This document shows, piece by piece, positions 42,392-51,605 of a DNA stretch of 64,000 nt. The stretch spans positions 1 through 64,000 of the forward strand of contig PASN01000014.1 of the NCBI GenBank assembly GCA_002711995.1. The letters run 5' to 3'. The notes under the pieces are model-generated. The model did no database searches, was not told the DNA's origin, and saw nothing but the letters and a program-made list of their open reading frames with translations. This DNA is from Halobacteriovoraceae bacterium. Its GTDB lineage: Bacteria > Bdellovibrionota > Bacteriovoracia > Bacteriovoracales > Bacteriovoracaceae. A program made the translations under genes and the position numbers. Numbering within the stretch: position 1 is the stretch's first letter; each line of letters starts with the position of its first letter.

Positions 42392-43711
42392 ATGTCCATA
42401 AATTTAAGAAGTCCCAATGAACAAGAACTTAATCTTTTAAAGAAGTGGCGAACAAACGCTTTCTGGGTGTGTTTAATTGGTTATATTGGTTACTACCTTT
42501 GTAGGAAAAATCTTTCTGCCGCGTTTCCTTTGATGGAAGAGGCCTTTGGGTATAGCAACAGTCAGCTTGGTTTAATTGCCTTTTACTCCGAGCTTGCATA
42601 TGCGGCCGGCAAGTTTATAAATGGGCCACTTGCTGACCGGGTTGGGGGCAAGAAAATCTTTTTATTAGGAATGTTCGGTGCCATGGTTTGCAACGTGGCC
42701 TTTGCAATGGGTGATAGTCTTCCTTACTTCATTGTAGTTTGGTGTCTTTGTCGATACTTCCTATCTATGGGATGGGGAGCGCTCGTAAAAATAATTGGGC
42801 ACTGGTACGAACCAGAAAGAAACGGAACAATAATGGGGTTTATAAGTCTTAACTTTCAATTTGGTGGTGTCATCGCCACTCTTTTTGCAGGACTACTTGT
42901 TGCCCAAGGAGTTGGATGGCAAGGGATTTTTATATACCCTCCAATGGTGCTCTTTGCGATATTTGTATGGAGCTACTTCGCTTGTAAGGAGACTCCTAGG
43001 GACGTTGTGCCTGACACAAATTTTGGTCATGGCAAGGCCGACAAAAAGGCAATCGTGAGTAAAGAGGAAGGGGATGAGCAATTAAAGTCAAATCCCATTA
43101 AAATTGTTAAAGGACTTTTAGCATTGCCTATATTTAGACAAGTTCTAATATTTAGCTTTTTTACCACTTTTTTAAGGTCTATTTTCTTTTTCTGGACTCC
43201 GAAATTACTTGTGGACTTAGGGATGGAGTCTGGAATGGCCATTCTTAAATCTGCTTTATTTCCCTTTCTTGGCAGTTTGGGAACAATTCTTTTGGGGTGG
43301 TACACGGACAAGTACGCTAAAGGGGGAGACAGGGCCAGACCTATGTGGATTATGTTGTCAGGTTTGGTGGCGTCGCTTCTGGCGATCGCTTACTGTGTGC
43401 AAGTTGGTGGCATGAATAACACTATAGTTGTTCTTCTAGGTCTATCTGGATTCTTCCTCTTAGGGCCATATTCAATGAGCAGCGGCGCTCTTACCTTGGA
43501 TATTGCTGGCCCGAACGCTGCGGGAAGCGCATCAGGCATGATAGACTTTTTAGGCTATATTGGCGGTGCTTTAGCAGTATGGGGAGCAGGAATTGTAAGT
43601 GATCAACTAGGTTGGGGGCAAGTGTTTCAAGTGCTTGCAGGCTGTGCTTCTCTTGCCACATTCTCTGCATATTTAATGAGTCGTCAATTTAGAAAGCCAG
43701 CAACGGATTAA
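42392..43711 (+). CDS. glpT: Glycerol-3-phosphate transporter, OPA/MFS family
   Basis: An inner-membrane antiporter that imports glycerol 3-phosphate in exchange for phosphate. The 439-residue protein has twelve segments with the family piece GYIGYYLCRKNLSAAFPLME near the N-terminus and AGKFINGPLADRVGGKKIF after it. The C-terminal half contains SMSSGALTLDIAGPNAAGSASG. A related hexose phosphate or phosphoglycerate transporter is possible from sequence alone; the divergent glpQ gene favours glycerol 3-phosphate. The ribosome site is weak. corA follows after three bases, so they are probably one transcript. Confidence 0.88.
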   Translation: MSINLRSPNEQELNLLKKWRTNAFWVCLIGYIGYYLCRKNLSAAFPLMEEAFGYSNSQLGLIAFYSELAYAAGKFINGPLADRVGGKKIFLLGMFGAMVCNVAFAMGDSLPYFIVVWCLCRYFLSMGWGALVKIIGHWYEPERNGTIMGFISLNFQFGGVIATLFAGLLVAQGVGWQGIFIYPPMVLFAIFVWSYFACKETPRDVVPDTNFGHGKADKKAIVSKEEGDEQLKSNPIKIVKGLLALPIFRQVLIFSFFTTFLRSIFFFWTPKLLVDLGMESGMAILKSALFPFLGSLGTILLGWYTDKYAKGGDRARPMWIMLSGLVASLLAIAYCVQVGGMNNTIVVLLGLSGFFLLGPYSMSSGALTLDIAGPNAAGSASGMIDFLGYIGGALAVWGAGIVSDQLGWGQVFQVLAGCASLATFSAYLMSRQFRKPATD

Positions 43712-43714
43712 AAT

Positions 43715-44605
43715 ATGGAAACGATAGAAAGCGAAATTAAGTCTTGGTTAAGTGAAACGCATATGGAAAACCTGATTGATGAGAAATCATCATCAGTGTT
43801 TGTAAAAGAGAAAACGTACCAAGTGCTCACCTTGAAACTCATAACTCTTACAGAAGAGGGAGTTGATAGCTCTCCCGTGAGTTATGTGATTGGTGATGAG
43901 GAAATCTTTGAAGTTAAGAATGCTAAAATAGAAACTGCCAAAAATGTGGATATGCAGGGAATGCTTGAGTCGATCGAGTCCATGGCCGATTATGTCGCGG
44001 ATGTCCTGGCCGAATATGTTGATGAAATAGAGGCCTTGGAAGATAAGTTTTATGAGAGACGACCTCCACGTTACTTTATGGATCTTTGGTTTAAACTTAA
44101 GAAGGACGTTAATAAAATTGAAAGAAATCTTTTAAGGTGTGGAGCTGTGTTGCGAGACTTTGTTAAGGCCAACTCTAAAACTCTAGGCCTTGAAAAGTCC
44201 GAATTCGTTGACATGATTGAATATATGGAATTCAACGCAAGAAATTGTTCTTACCAAATTGGTAAGCTGGACAGTTTGAGACACTATTATGACTCCCTTA
44301 AAACTGATAAGCTAAATGGAAACATTTATTTTCTTGCTCTCGTTTCAGGTATTTTTCTTCCACTAAACCTTATTGTGGGCTTTTTTGGAATGAACACTCA
44401 AAATATGTTTTTTGCAAAAGACCAAGGCGGAACGTTTAATGTGCTATACATATTAGGTGGTGTCTTCCTGATTCTTATATTTGGATTGCCACTATTGAGA
44501 ATCCTGGATCAAATTATTTTGGTTAAAATCTTTGGGCGCTACAACTTTTATCGCAGAGTAAGTGACAAAATTGCAGACCTTTCCAGTGGAATGAATATTC
44601 AATAA
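43715..44605 (+). CDS. corA: CorA-family divalent metal ion channel
   Basis: A pentameric inner-membrane channel for Mg2+ or Co2+. The 296-residue protein has a cytoplasmic N-terminal domain, a long helix (LAEYVDEIEALEDKFYERRP onward) and two C-terminal segments. The GMN signature is GFFGMNTQN at the end of the first segment (about residue 226). CorA members often have GMN-x-E; here the loop reads GMNTQN. It is three bases downstream of glpT, probably cotranscribed. Its stop overlaps the end of the convergent small ESFPASDP gene by seven bases. Confidence 0.87.
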   Translation: METIESEIKSWLSETHMENLIDEKSSSVFVKEKTYQVLTLKLITLTEEGVDSSPVSYVIGDEEIFEVKNAKIETAKNVDMQGMLESIESMADYVADVLAEYVDEIEALEDKFYERRPPRYFMDLWFKLKKDVNKIERNLLRCGAVLRDFVKANSKTLGLEKSEFVDMIEYMEFNARNCSYQIGKLDSLRHYYDSLKTDKLNGNIYFLALVSGIFLPLNLIVGFFGMNTQNMFFAKDQGGTFNVLYILGGVFLILIFGLPLLRILDQIILVKIFGRYNFYRRVSDKIADLSSGMNIQ

Positions 44606-44757
44606 GAGTCATCTCTTCTGCGAGTGACTGCAACTGGGTCGCTCGCTGGAAAGCTCTCATCAATTCCTTCATCTAGGAGTTCGTCCAAGTGTTTTTTTTC
44701 TTGGTTTTTCTTTGCTGTTTTACTTTCTTTTTCTTTCTTTTTCTTTTTGTTTTTCAT
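44599..44757 (-). CDS. Small Lys-rich protein with ESFPASDP motif
   Basis: This 52-residue protein is too short for usual gene calls. The N-terminal half is nearly all Lys, Glu and Gln (MKNKKKKKEKESKTAKKNQE). The second half reads ELLDEGIDESFPASDPVAVT and is very close to a motif found in many tiny bacterial stress proteins. An excellent AAGGAGGAACT ribosome site precedes the ATG. Its last seven bases overlap the corA stop. It probably has a stress role; no mechanism is known. The motif and the ribosome site make it a secure gene. Confidence 0.8.
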   Translation of the reverse strand: MKNKKKKKEKESKTAKKNQEKKHLDELLDEGIDESFPASDPVAVTRRRDDSY

Positions 44758-44794
44758 AGTTCCTCCTTGGGAATATTAACATGCAAGATTTGTG

Positions 44795-45343
44795 TCAAAA
44801 TGAAGAGCCCGGCGATTTTAAAAATTCAAGCTCATCTTTTGTGCTGGAGCGATTTAGTAATTCATTTCTGTGTGGGAATCTTCCAAACCTCTTGATTATT
44901 TCATGGTGTCTAAGAGCAAATTCATAGTTTTCTTCAAGGCCATCTTGGTTAAATAATCTAAGGGAGAGTTCTTGCATAACTAGTGATTCACTGTGCATGA
45001 AAGGCATATATAGGAATGATTTCTGTTGTGGGTCCAGTTCCTCATCAACCTTTTGGTAAATGGCCTCCTGCGAGAGGCATAGCGCTAGGTTGTCGCTTTC
45101 AAAGGCCCTGGCATCATTTCTATAAATATTTCTTGGGAACTGGTCCAAGACTATAATTTCGGCCAGACGTCCCTGCGGAGAGTGTCTCCAAGCGTATAGT
45201 TCCAATCTTTTTCCTAGCTGGAGCACGCTTAAAAAGCGACTTCTGATTTCTTTATCAAGGGTAAGTTTTTTTTTGAACCAATCTTCGGGCGTTAACTCTC
45301 TAAACCAAAAGTTAATTACCTCCTCTCGCTTTTGGTCAATCAT
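44795..45343 (-). CDS. DUF924 family protein
   Basis: This 182-residue soluble protein has the DUF924 segments INFWFRELTPEDWFKK near the N-terminus, RLAEIIVLDQFPRNIYRNDA (the family mark), LYMPFMHSESLVMQE and a late RFGRFPHRNELLNR. The fold is helical; function is unknown. Its start lies eight bases inside the end of the histidine kinase gene, so the two are translated together; whether it serves the kinase is open. No regulator gene follows. Confidence 0.88.
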   Translation of the reverse strand: MIDQKREEVINFWFRELTPEDWFKKKLTLDKEIRSRFLSVLQLGKRLELYAWRHSPQGRLAEIIVLDQFPRNIYRNDARAFESDNLALCLSQEAIYQKVDEELDPQQKSFLYMPFMHSESLVMQELSLRLFNQDGLEENYEFALRHHEIIKRFGRFPHRNELLNRSSTKDELEFLKSPGSSF

Positions 45344-46436
45344 CTTTTTCTCTTTTTATATCTAATGGGAATCTACAGTGGAAAGATGAGCCCTTTCCTG
45401 GTGTGCTTTCCACCCAAATCTTTCCTCTTTGGCCTTCTACTAGGCATTTGGTAATGTACAAACCTAGACCTAAACTTTTGTGGCAGTTGTTTATGGTTTT
45501 TCTGATGAACTTATTAAAAATTTCTGTTTGCGCCTCTTTTCCTATTCCAATTCCTCTGTCTTTTACAATTAGATGGGCAATATTAGCATCTTCCTCTTTC
45601 TTGAGAGTGACTTCGATGGGTCTATTTTCACCATATTTAACAGCGTTAGAGACCAGGTTTCTTAATATTTGGGACATTCTAAACTCATCCCAGAGGCCAA
45701 TGATATTTTGTTCAATATTTTGTACTAAAGAAATTTGCCTTTTATTTAGAATGATTTTTTCATCCTCCAAAACCTTGGTAATTACTTCTGATAAGTTGCA
45801 TTCTTTGATGACCACTTCAAACTGATCATGTTCGGCCTTCGTTGAATCAACCATTTCCTCTATGAGTGTTGCGATTTCGGTCATTGACTTCTTTGCAATT
45901 TCTAGACGTTTTATCTGAGCCCTTTTTCCATCTTTTTCTGATCCCGCCAGTTCTAAGGCAAGGAGGGCAGTTGTTAGAGGCGATCTAATTTCATGGGCAG
46001 CAACACCCAAAAGGTTTTGATAGCCTTGATTTAACTCTAAAAGCGCTTCTCTTTCACTCAATTCCAGGTCGATATTTGAAAAGTGGAAAATCCAAAATGG
46101 GATATTGTCTGTTTGGTCAATGATTGGCGCAAAACAACATCTATGCCAATGAAAAACTCCATCACTTTTTTTTAATTTTGCATTTAAAGTTATGGAGCAT
46201 TTATTTTCATAGGCGTGATAGAAACCTTTGCTAAAAGGATCCTCGCAGCCGGGGTGCAATAAGTTCTTAATTTTTACTATAAAGTTATGGTTGTGAATCT
46301 CAAGCCTACTAAACTCATACCAGGCCTTATTCACATAAGCTACCTTTTCATCTGTGCCAACCAGGCCGATTATGTCTGGCATTGAGTCACATATGTTTTG
46401 AAAGTCGGAATGTTTATGGATGTTTTCCAAGCTCAA
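45336..46436 (-). CDS. PAS-domain sensor histidine kinase
   Basis: This 366-residue protein has a PAS domain (about 12-130: CDSMPDIIGLVGTDEKVAYV and on), a phosphorylation helix AAHEIRSPLTTALLALELAG and an ATPase domain with ILRNLVSNAVKYGE (N box), VKDRGIGIG (G1) and LGLGLYITK (G2). No membrane segment is seen, so it senses inside the cell. The reading frame ends over the start of a DUF924 gene. No response regulator lies next to it; the partner must be elsewhere. Confidence 0.9.
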   Translation of the reverse strand: MSLENIHKHSDFQNICDSMPDIIGLVGTDEKVAYVNKAWYEFSRLEIHNHNFIVKIKNLLHPGCEDPFSKGFYHAYENKCSITLNAKLKKSDGVFHWHRCCFAPIIDQTDNIPFWIFHFSNIDLELSEREALLELNQGYQNLLGVAAHEIRSPLTTALLALELAGSEKDGKRAQIKRLEIAKKSMTEIATLIEEMVDSTKAEHDQFEVVIKECNLSEVITKVLEDEKIILNKRQISLVQNIEQNIIGLWDEFRMSQILRNLVSNAVKYGENRPIEVTLKKEEDANIAHLIVKDRGIGIGKEAQTEIFNKFIRKTINNCHKSLGLGLYITKCLVEGQRGKIWVESTPGKGSSFHCRFPLDIKREKDD

Positions 46437-46598
46437 TAAGACTCCTTCTTTATTCCATTAGAGATAAAAGGGTTCTTTTTGCCAAGAGTGTGTAACTTCT
46501 TTCTACTTTCAAAATTTCCAAGTTTTACATCAGCAGTTTCGATTATTTAGAAGGCATGATTTTTGCAGCTTTATGCAGTCAAACACAAGGGGGAACAA

Positions 46599-47081
46599 AT
46601 GAAAGATAAAGTACTTAAAAGGTTGAATAAGTTACATCAAGTTGATGTAGACGCAATTCACGCATACAAAGAGGCCATTGATAGGATAGATAATTATAGA
46701 ATTCGCGAACAACTAAAAGATTTTAAACTTGAACACGAGAGGCACTTGGATGATCTTGAGAGACTGATCCAATCCAAAGGTGGAGAGGTTCCTTCCAGAA
46801 AAAGAGATGTGAAAGGTGTCCTAATTAATGGAATGACTGTGTTGAGGAGCTCAGTTGGGGATGAGCAGGCCCTAAAGGCCATGCGGCAAATTGGGGAATT
46901 TACAAATAAACATTACTTTGAGGCCGTTAAAGAACTAAATCAAGATGAAGAGTGTATGAGAGTTATAGAGAAAAACTTTGCAGACGAGAAACGCCACTTC
47001 ACTTTTATCAAAGAAACTCTTGAGTTTCCTCACCACCTTGATTCAGACGATGGGCCGCATGAAGCAAGCCCAGGAATGTAA
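46599..47081 (+). CDS. DUF2383 ferritin-like protein
   Basis: This 160-residue helical protein has the pattern of the DUF2383 (PA2169) ferritin-like family: LNKLHQVDVDAIHAYKEAID with the first Glu-type ligand pair, then FKLEHERHLDDLERLIQSKG (E-x-x-H), and later MRQIGEFTNKHYFEAVKEL and NFADEKRHFTFIKE. Two E-x-x-H type motifs allow a di-iron site. It may store iron or detoxify peroxide. Start 46599 is chosen because GGGGGAACAA precedes it. It stands among stress genes, convergent with ligD. Confidence 0.8.
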   Translation: MKDKVLKRLNKLHQVDVDAIHAYKEAIDRIDNYRIREQLKDFKLEHERHLDDLERLIQSKGGEVPSRKRDVKGVLINGMTVLRSSVGDEQALKAMRQIGEFTNKHYFEAVKELNQDEECMRVIEKNFADEKRHFTFIKETLEFPHHLDSDDGPHEASPGM

Positions 47082-47090
47082 ACAAAGAGT

Positions 47091-49388
47091 TTAAGATTCA
47101 TTAGAAAAAACTTCTATTTCTTGACCAAGACTCCAGTAATTTTCCCAAGGGTGAACCCGAGGAGTCTTGGCCAAAAATGCATTAAGTGTAATAGGATCTC
47201 TTAGATCGTATGATCTAAGGGTTTTCCAAGAAACCGGCAAGCAAAGGTTTGCGTAAGGGGTGACTCTTGTTGAATATGGGCCTATATAACTTGCCCCAAA
47301 ATTATTTCTCAAGTAATCAATAAATATTTTTGAACCTCTTTCACTTTTTCTGATGTTGGTTGTGTATAGTTTGGGGTTTTGTTCTTCCAAGAGTAGAGAG
47401 ACACTCTTTGAAAAATTATACACCTTATCCTGGGGGTAAATGGGCGCTATTGGGACATGGATATGTACGCCTTTGCCACCTGTAACCTTTGGAAATGATA
47501 ATAGGTTAAGCTTGGCTAATATATTTCTTATTTCAAATGCTGCCTCAATTATTTTAGATGCCTCTAACTTTTCATCAGGATCAAGATCAAAAACAATTTC
47601 TTTTGGGGAAAAGTTATTTTGCGCAGAGCAGTTCCAAGTGTGTATCTCTAGTGCATTGTATCTCACCAGGTGCATGAGTCCTTTTAGATTATTTACCGTG
47701 AAAAACACCTGGTCTTTTACATGAACTTCGCTGAGATTTTTCATGTTTCCAATATGCTTATTAAAAAAACATTTTTCCTGCGCGCCTTTAGGGCACTTTA
47801 AAAGGTTTAGAACTCGCCCGTTAATGTGACTTTGCATTAATGGATAAATTTCATTGTAATAGTTGGCAAGGTCAAGTTTTGTAATACCACCTTTGGGAAA
47901 GACAAGCTTTGTTGGAGATGTTATTAATTCGTTGATTTGATCACCCAAGAGTTTTGAGTCTTTTACGTTTAGGTCTTCTCTAAGGCCTTGGTAGACAGGG
48001 TGTCTAAGCTTTTTAGTTTTTGTCATTTCTGTAAACTGAACTTGGGCATAGAGTTTAGGCGTGACCCACACAACCTTATTCTTTCGGTTAGATTTGACGC
48101 TAGGGGAGTCAACCTTGTCTTTGAGTAGGATCTTCTGCAACTCTGACCTTGAGTCTAAATTGAGGCCTGCGCCTACGCTTCCAATATCTAGAATGGTGCC
48201 ATCCTCATTTATGCCTAAAACTAGAGATTTCAATGTGTGGTCTTCATTCTCTATGTATCCCACTATTAAAAATTCTTCTGTGTTCTCACATTTGACCTTC
48301 CTCCAAGAAGGGGATCTACTGTGAATGTAGGAGGCGGTGGCGTCCTTAGAGATAATTCCTTCAAGTCCAAGCTCGCAACATTGAGAAAAAACATCTTTTC
48401 CTGGAGCATCTAAGTGCTCACTGTAAACTATTTTGTCATTGTTAACCCACTTAACGAACTCTTCGCAGAACACTTTTCTTAATTCTAAAGGGAGCTTTTC
48501 AATGCTTTCACCATCAAGTTTTACTATATCAAAAAGATAGTAATATATACTGCTTAGATCAAACTCCTTCAGTGCCCTTTGAAGTTCCCCGAAGTTGGAC
48601 CTTCCATTCGAGTCTAAGTAGACAATCTCTCCATCCAAAACAGTCTCGTTTATATCAAGCATCAATGCTCTTGCTATCGTTGGGTATTTATGTGTCCAGT
48701 TATGTCCATTCCTAGTATAAAGATCAATTCTTCCGTTTTTTACCCTGGCAACTGTTCTGTAACCGTCATATTTGACTTCGTGAAGATACCTCTTTGAGGA
48801 TGGTGGAATCTTAGTCCTCTCTGCCAATTGAGGCTTAAAGTTAAAATGATCATTGTGGCCTTTAACACTTTCTGGCCTTGCTCTTACGATGTCTAAATTT
48901 TCATTCGCCGTGTTGTCCTTCTTTTTTATCAATAGCCAATTATTTGGATTGTTGCCCATTTTTGTTCTGGCCAAAACCCAAGTTCCAGCTAGCTTTTTAC
49001 CAAGCAGTTTAAATTCTATTTTTCCGGCCTTTAGGGCCGCCTGTGGGTCCCCGCTTAGAGGCTGCCATACTCCTTTGTCCCAAAGGATAACTTTGCCACC
49101 CCCATACTGGCCCTTAGGTATTACTCCTTCAAATTCACCATAGTCCAGAGGGTGATCTTCAACATGCACAGCAAGTCTTTTGTCTTCGGGATTTAGTGAT
49201 GGGCCTTTTGGAACGGCCCAGCTTTTTAATACTCCATTTATTTCTAATCTAAAGTCAAAGTGGTGTCTCCTCGCAAAATGTTCTTGGACCACAAACATGT
49301 TTCCTGATCCTTGGCTAACTTCACCTTCAGGTTCACTGGTTTTTTCAAAGTTGCGCTTCTTTTTATATCCATCGAGTTGCCCTTTCAT
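47091..49388 (-). CDS. ligD: ATP-dependent DNA ligase D
   Basis: Repairs double-strand breaks with Ku by non-homologous end joining. The 765-residue protein carries three domains. The first is a 3'-phosphoesterase (about 25-160: EHFARRHHFDFRLEING, VEDHPLDYGEFEGVIP). The second is an ATP ligase with the adenylation lysine Lys206 in HEVKYDGY and domain motifs up to about 475. The third is a primase-polymerase (about 500-765) with TKLDLANYYNEIYPLM and EIVFDLDPD. The order PE-ligase-polymerase is that of Pseudomonas; mycobacteria have the polymerase first. It starts two bases after the Ku stop. Confidence 0.95.
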   Translation of the reverse strand: MKGQLDGYKKKRNFEKTSEPEGEVSQGSGNMFVVQEHFARRHHFDFRLEINGVLKSWAVPKGPSLNPEDKRLAVHVEDHPLDYGEFEGVIPKGQYGGGKVILWDKGVWQPLSGDPQAALKAGKIEFKLLGKKLAGTWVLARTKMGNNPNNWLLIKKKDNTANENLDIVRARPESVKGHNDHFNFKPQLAERTKIPPSSKRYLHEVKYDGYRTVARVKNGRIDLYTRNGHNWTHKYPTIARALMLDINETVLDGEIVYLDSNGRSNFGELQRALKEFDLSSIYYYLFDIVKLDGESIEKLPLELRKVFCEEFVKWVNNDKIVYSEHLDAPGKDVFSQCCELGLEGIISKDATASYIHSRSPSWRKVKCENTEEFLIVGYIENEDHTLKSLVLGINEDGTILDIGSVGAGLNLDSRSELQKILLKDKVDSPSVKSNRKNKVVWVTPKLYAQVQFTEMTKTKKLRHPVYQGLREDLNVKDSKLLGDQINELITSPTKLVFPKGGITKLDLANYYNEIYPLMQSHINGRVLNLLKCPKGAQEKCFFNKHIGNMKNLSEVHVKDQVFFTVNNLKGLMHLVRYNALEIHTWNCSAQNNFSPKEIVFDLDPDEKLEASKIIEAAFEIRNILAKLNLLSFPKVTGGKGVHIHVPIAPIYPQDKVYNFSKSVSLLLEEQNPKLYTTNIRKSERGSKIFIDYLRNNFGASYIGPYSTRVTPYANLCLPVSWKTLRSYDLRDPITLNAFLAKTPRVHPWENYWSLGQEIEVFSNES

Positions 49389-49390
49389 AC

Positions 49391-50221
49391 TCAGGCCTGC
49401 TTTCTGGTCTTGGTACTTTTCTTAGACTTCTTCTTTTTTTCCTCAAGGCTTTTTCTTAACAAGGGCATAAGATCCTTAACGTTGGATGCGTCAGCGCCTT
49501 TAGTTGATGCGGCCTTTGATACATGAATCTTCTTACCCTTTATTTTTTCATTTATCAGCTTCATTACTTCATCGTAGTAATTGTCCTTATATGAACTAGG
49601 CTCCCAAGGTGCTTTCATGTTCTCTATCAATTGGGTGGCCATATCCAGCTCTTTTTTAGGTATCTTTATATCCTTTGCGTCTTTTTTTAAATAAGTGGCC
49701 TCGTGGGTCTCAATAACTGTGTGGGGGTAGCGCAAAATCTCAACTACAATATATTCATCCCTAGGAAAAATAAGAGCAAGGTTCGACTTTTGCCTCATCA
49801 CTACTTGGCCAAGTCCACACATTTTTGTTTTTTCCATCGCTTTTCTAAGGAGGTGGTAACTTTTTTCGGCTCCTTTTTTTGGCGTTAAGTAGTACGGTCT
49901 CTCAAATAAAAGTGGATCTATTTCTTCTAGAGGCACAAAGTTTTCTATCTCCAAATTATCACTTGATTCCTGGTTGATGCCTTTTAATTCTTCCGAACTA
50001 ATTTCAACCCGTTTACCCTTTTCGAATTCATAGGTCTTTATAATGTCGCTCTTTTCCACGTCCTCACCAGTGTTTTTATTATAGTATTTATATCCTACCG
50101 GTGAATGGTCGTTTTTATCTTCAAGTTTAAAGCTAATTTTTTGTCCACTCTCTTGCGCTGTCTCCAGCGATGCGGGTATGTTTACGAGTCCAAAGCTAAC
50201 CGCGCCTGTCCAGATTGCCAT
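49391..50221 (-). CDS. ku: Ku-type DNA end-binding protein
   Basis: A homodimeric ring that binds DNA ends and recruits LigD. This 276-residue protein has the family start AIWTGAVSFGLVNIPASLET, then KISFKLEDKNDHSPVGYKYY and FVPLEEIDPLLFERPYYLTP. The C-terminus is Lys-rich (RKSLEEKKKKSKKSTKTRKQ), as in other Ku proteins where it stimulates DNA binding. Start 50221 is chosen because AAAGGGAGAATTC precedes it. It is first in a two-gene operon with ligD. Confidence 0.95.
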   Translation of the reverse strand: MAIWTGAVSFGLVNIPASLETAQESGQKISFKLEDKNDHSPVGYKYYNKNTGEDVEKSDIIKTYEFEKGKRVEISSEELKGINQESSDNLEIENFVPLEEIDPLLFERPYYLTPKKGAEKSYHLLRKAMEKTKMCGLGQVVMRQKSNLALIFPRDEYIVVEILRYPHTVIETHEATYLKKDAKDIKIPKKELDMATQLIENMKAPWEPSSYKDNYYDEVMKLINEKIKGKKIHVSKAASTKGADASNVKDLMPLLRKSLEEKKKKSKKSTKTRKQA

Positions 50222-50336
50222 GAATTCTCCCTTTGAATTTGTCCAGTTCTTAAAGTTGCAGGCCTGATGCCGCTTCATATTTTAATGGCACTGCGATTGC
50301 TACTTTTTATTAGTAAAATTTTATAGAGAGAAATGT

Positions 50337-50876
50337 ATGAAGGACTTTAACCATATCAATGCTTTGTCAAACTTTATGATTTCACCTACAGAGATGGCGC
50401 TTGCCAAGGCAGGGGTTAAAGTTGTGAAGAAGGCAAAGGTATTGGTAGTTTCAAAGGAGCTTAAAATGAAAGCAAGAGAAATAATGCATAAGGGATTAAA
50501 AACTATCGATGGAAACGAATCACTGGAATCTGCAGCGCATATTATGAAAGACTCTGACATTGGATGCTTGCCAGTTGTAAGCAACGGAGAGGTCGTTGGA
50601 GTGCTTACTGATCGGGACATTGTAACAAGGTGTCTAGCTGAGGACAAAGACTACCACAGTGTAAAGGCATCTGATTGCATGACTAAGAAAGTTGTATCTG
50701 TCAGTGAAGACAGTGAGGTTGAGGAGGTCTCACGAAAGATGGTTGATGATAAAATAAGCAGGGTCTTTATTGAGGATAATCAGCACAGGCCTGTAGGACT
50801 GGTGAGTGTGGAAGATTTAGTTCACCATAGCGATCCTGGCCTTTTTAAATCAACCCTTTCCGCAATTAAGTCCTAA
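50337..50876 (+). CDS. CBS-domain pair protein
   Basis: The 179-residue frame holds two CBS motifs: KAREIMHKGLKTIDGNESLE with IGCLPVVSNGEVVGVLTDRD, then ASDCMTKKVVSVSEDSEVEE with ISRVFIEDNQHRPVGLVSVE. A second ATG at 50466 has the better ribosome site (CAAAGGAGCTTAAA) and would give a standard 136-residue CBS protein. The 43 extra residues from 50337 look codon-like and helical (MISPTEMALAKAGVKVVKKA), so I keep the longer form without certainty. CBS pairs bind AMP or ATP. It lies next to Ku-LigD and before a terminator. Confidence 0.82.
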   Translation: MKDFNHINALSNFMISPTEMALAKAGVKVVKKAKVLVVSKELKMKAREIMHKGLKTIDGNESLESAAHIMKDSDIGCLPVVSNGEVVGVLTDRDIVTRCLAEDKDYHSVKASDCMTKKVVSVSEDSEVEEVSRKMVDDKISRVFIEDNQHRPVGLVSVEDLVHHSDPGLFKSTLSAIKS

Positions 50877-50883
50877 TGAGAAT

Positions 50884-50909
50884 GGCCGGTTGAATACCGG
50901 CCTTTTTTT
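50884..50909 (+). terminator. Terminator after the CBS gene
   Basis: GGCCGGT pairs with ACCGGCC round TGAAT, followed by T7. A strong terminator placed just after the CBS stop. Confidence 0.88.
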
Positions 50910-50942
50910 GTTACAATCCCTATAAAAAAGGATTCTTTCACC

Positions 50943-51602
50943 ATGAAAAAGATTCAACTTTACTCCCTGGCAACTCCCAATGGCCAAAAGGTCTCCATCG
51001 CTTTGGAAGAAATGGAGCTTGAGTATGATGCCCACACCATAGACATTATGAAGGATGAACAGTTCAATCCGTCCTTTGTGAAGATGAATCCCAATAGCAA
51101 GATTCCAGTTATAGTTGATCCGGAAGGACCAAGTGGCAATGAGATTACGGTTTTTGAATCAGGAGCGATTTTGCTTTACTTGGCCGAAAAAACAGGAAAG
51201 TTTTTGTCGTCCGATCCAAAAGTGAGAATGGAAACGATCCAATGGCTATTCTTTCAGATGGGCGGTGTTGGACCTATGTTTGGACAATTTGGTCACTTTT
51301 ATAAATATGCAAAAGATAAGTGTGATCATCCATATCCAAAGGAGCGCTACACTAATGAAACGAAGCGCCTTTTAAAAGTGCTTGATGACAGATTGGAAAA
51401 CAGAAAGTTTTTAGTTGGTGATGAATACAGCATCGCAGACATGGCTACTTTCCCTTGGGTTGGCTGTCTGGACTGGGGATATGCAGCTAGAGACTTCTTA
51501 GAAGTGGACAACTACAAGAATATTGTAGCTTGGCATGATAGATGTATGAGTAGAGTAAAAACTGTGGCCGGTTGCTCCGTGTGCCCATTTGATAAGAAGT
51601 AA
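50943..51602 (+). CDS. Glutathione S-transferase family protein
   Basis: This 219-residue protein has a thioredoxin-like N-terminal domain (IQLYSLATPNGQKVSIALEE, with NPNSKIPVI and FESGAILLYLAEKTG) and a helical C-terminal domain (NRKFLVGDEYSIADMATFPWV). The TPNGQKV start and length match the YfcG/YghU-type (Nu class) enzymes that use glutathione or bis-glutathionyl compounds for disulfide reduction or peroxide removal. Three cysteines lie in the last 30 residues. It is followed after three bases by the DUF938 methyltransferase, with which it shares a transcript. Confidence 0.88.
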   Translation: MKKIQLYSLATPNGQKVSIALEEMELEYDAHTIDIMKDEQFNPSFVKMNPNSKIPVIVDPEGPSGNEITVFESGAILLYLAEKTGKFLSSDPKVRMETIQWLFFQMGGVGPMFGQFGHFYKYAKDKCDHPYPKERYTNETKRLLKVLDDRLENRKFLVGDEYSIADMATFPWVGCLDWGYAARDFLEVDNYKNIVAWHDRCMSRVKTVAGCSVCPFDKK

Positions 51603-51605
51603 TCT

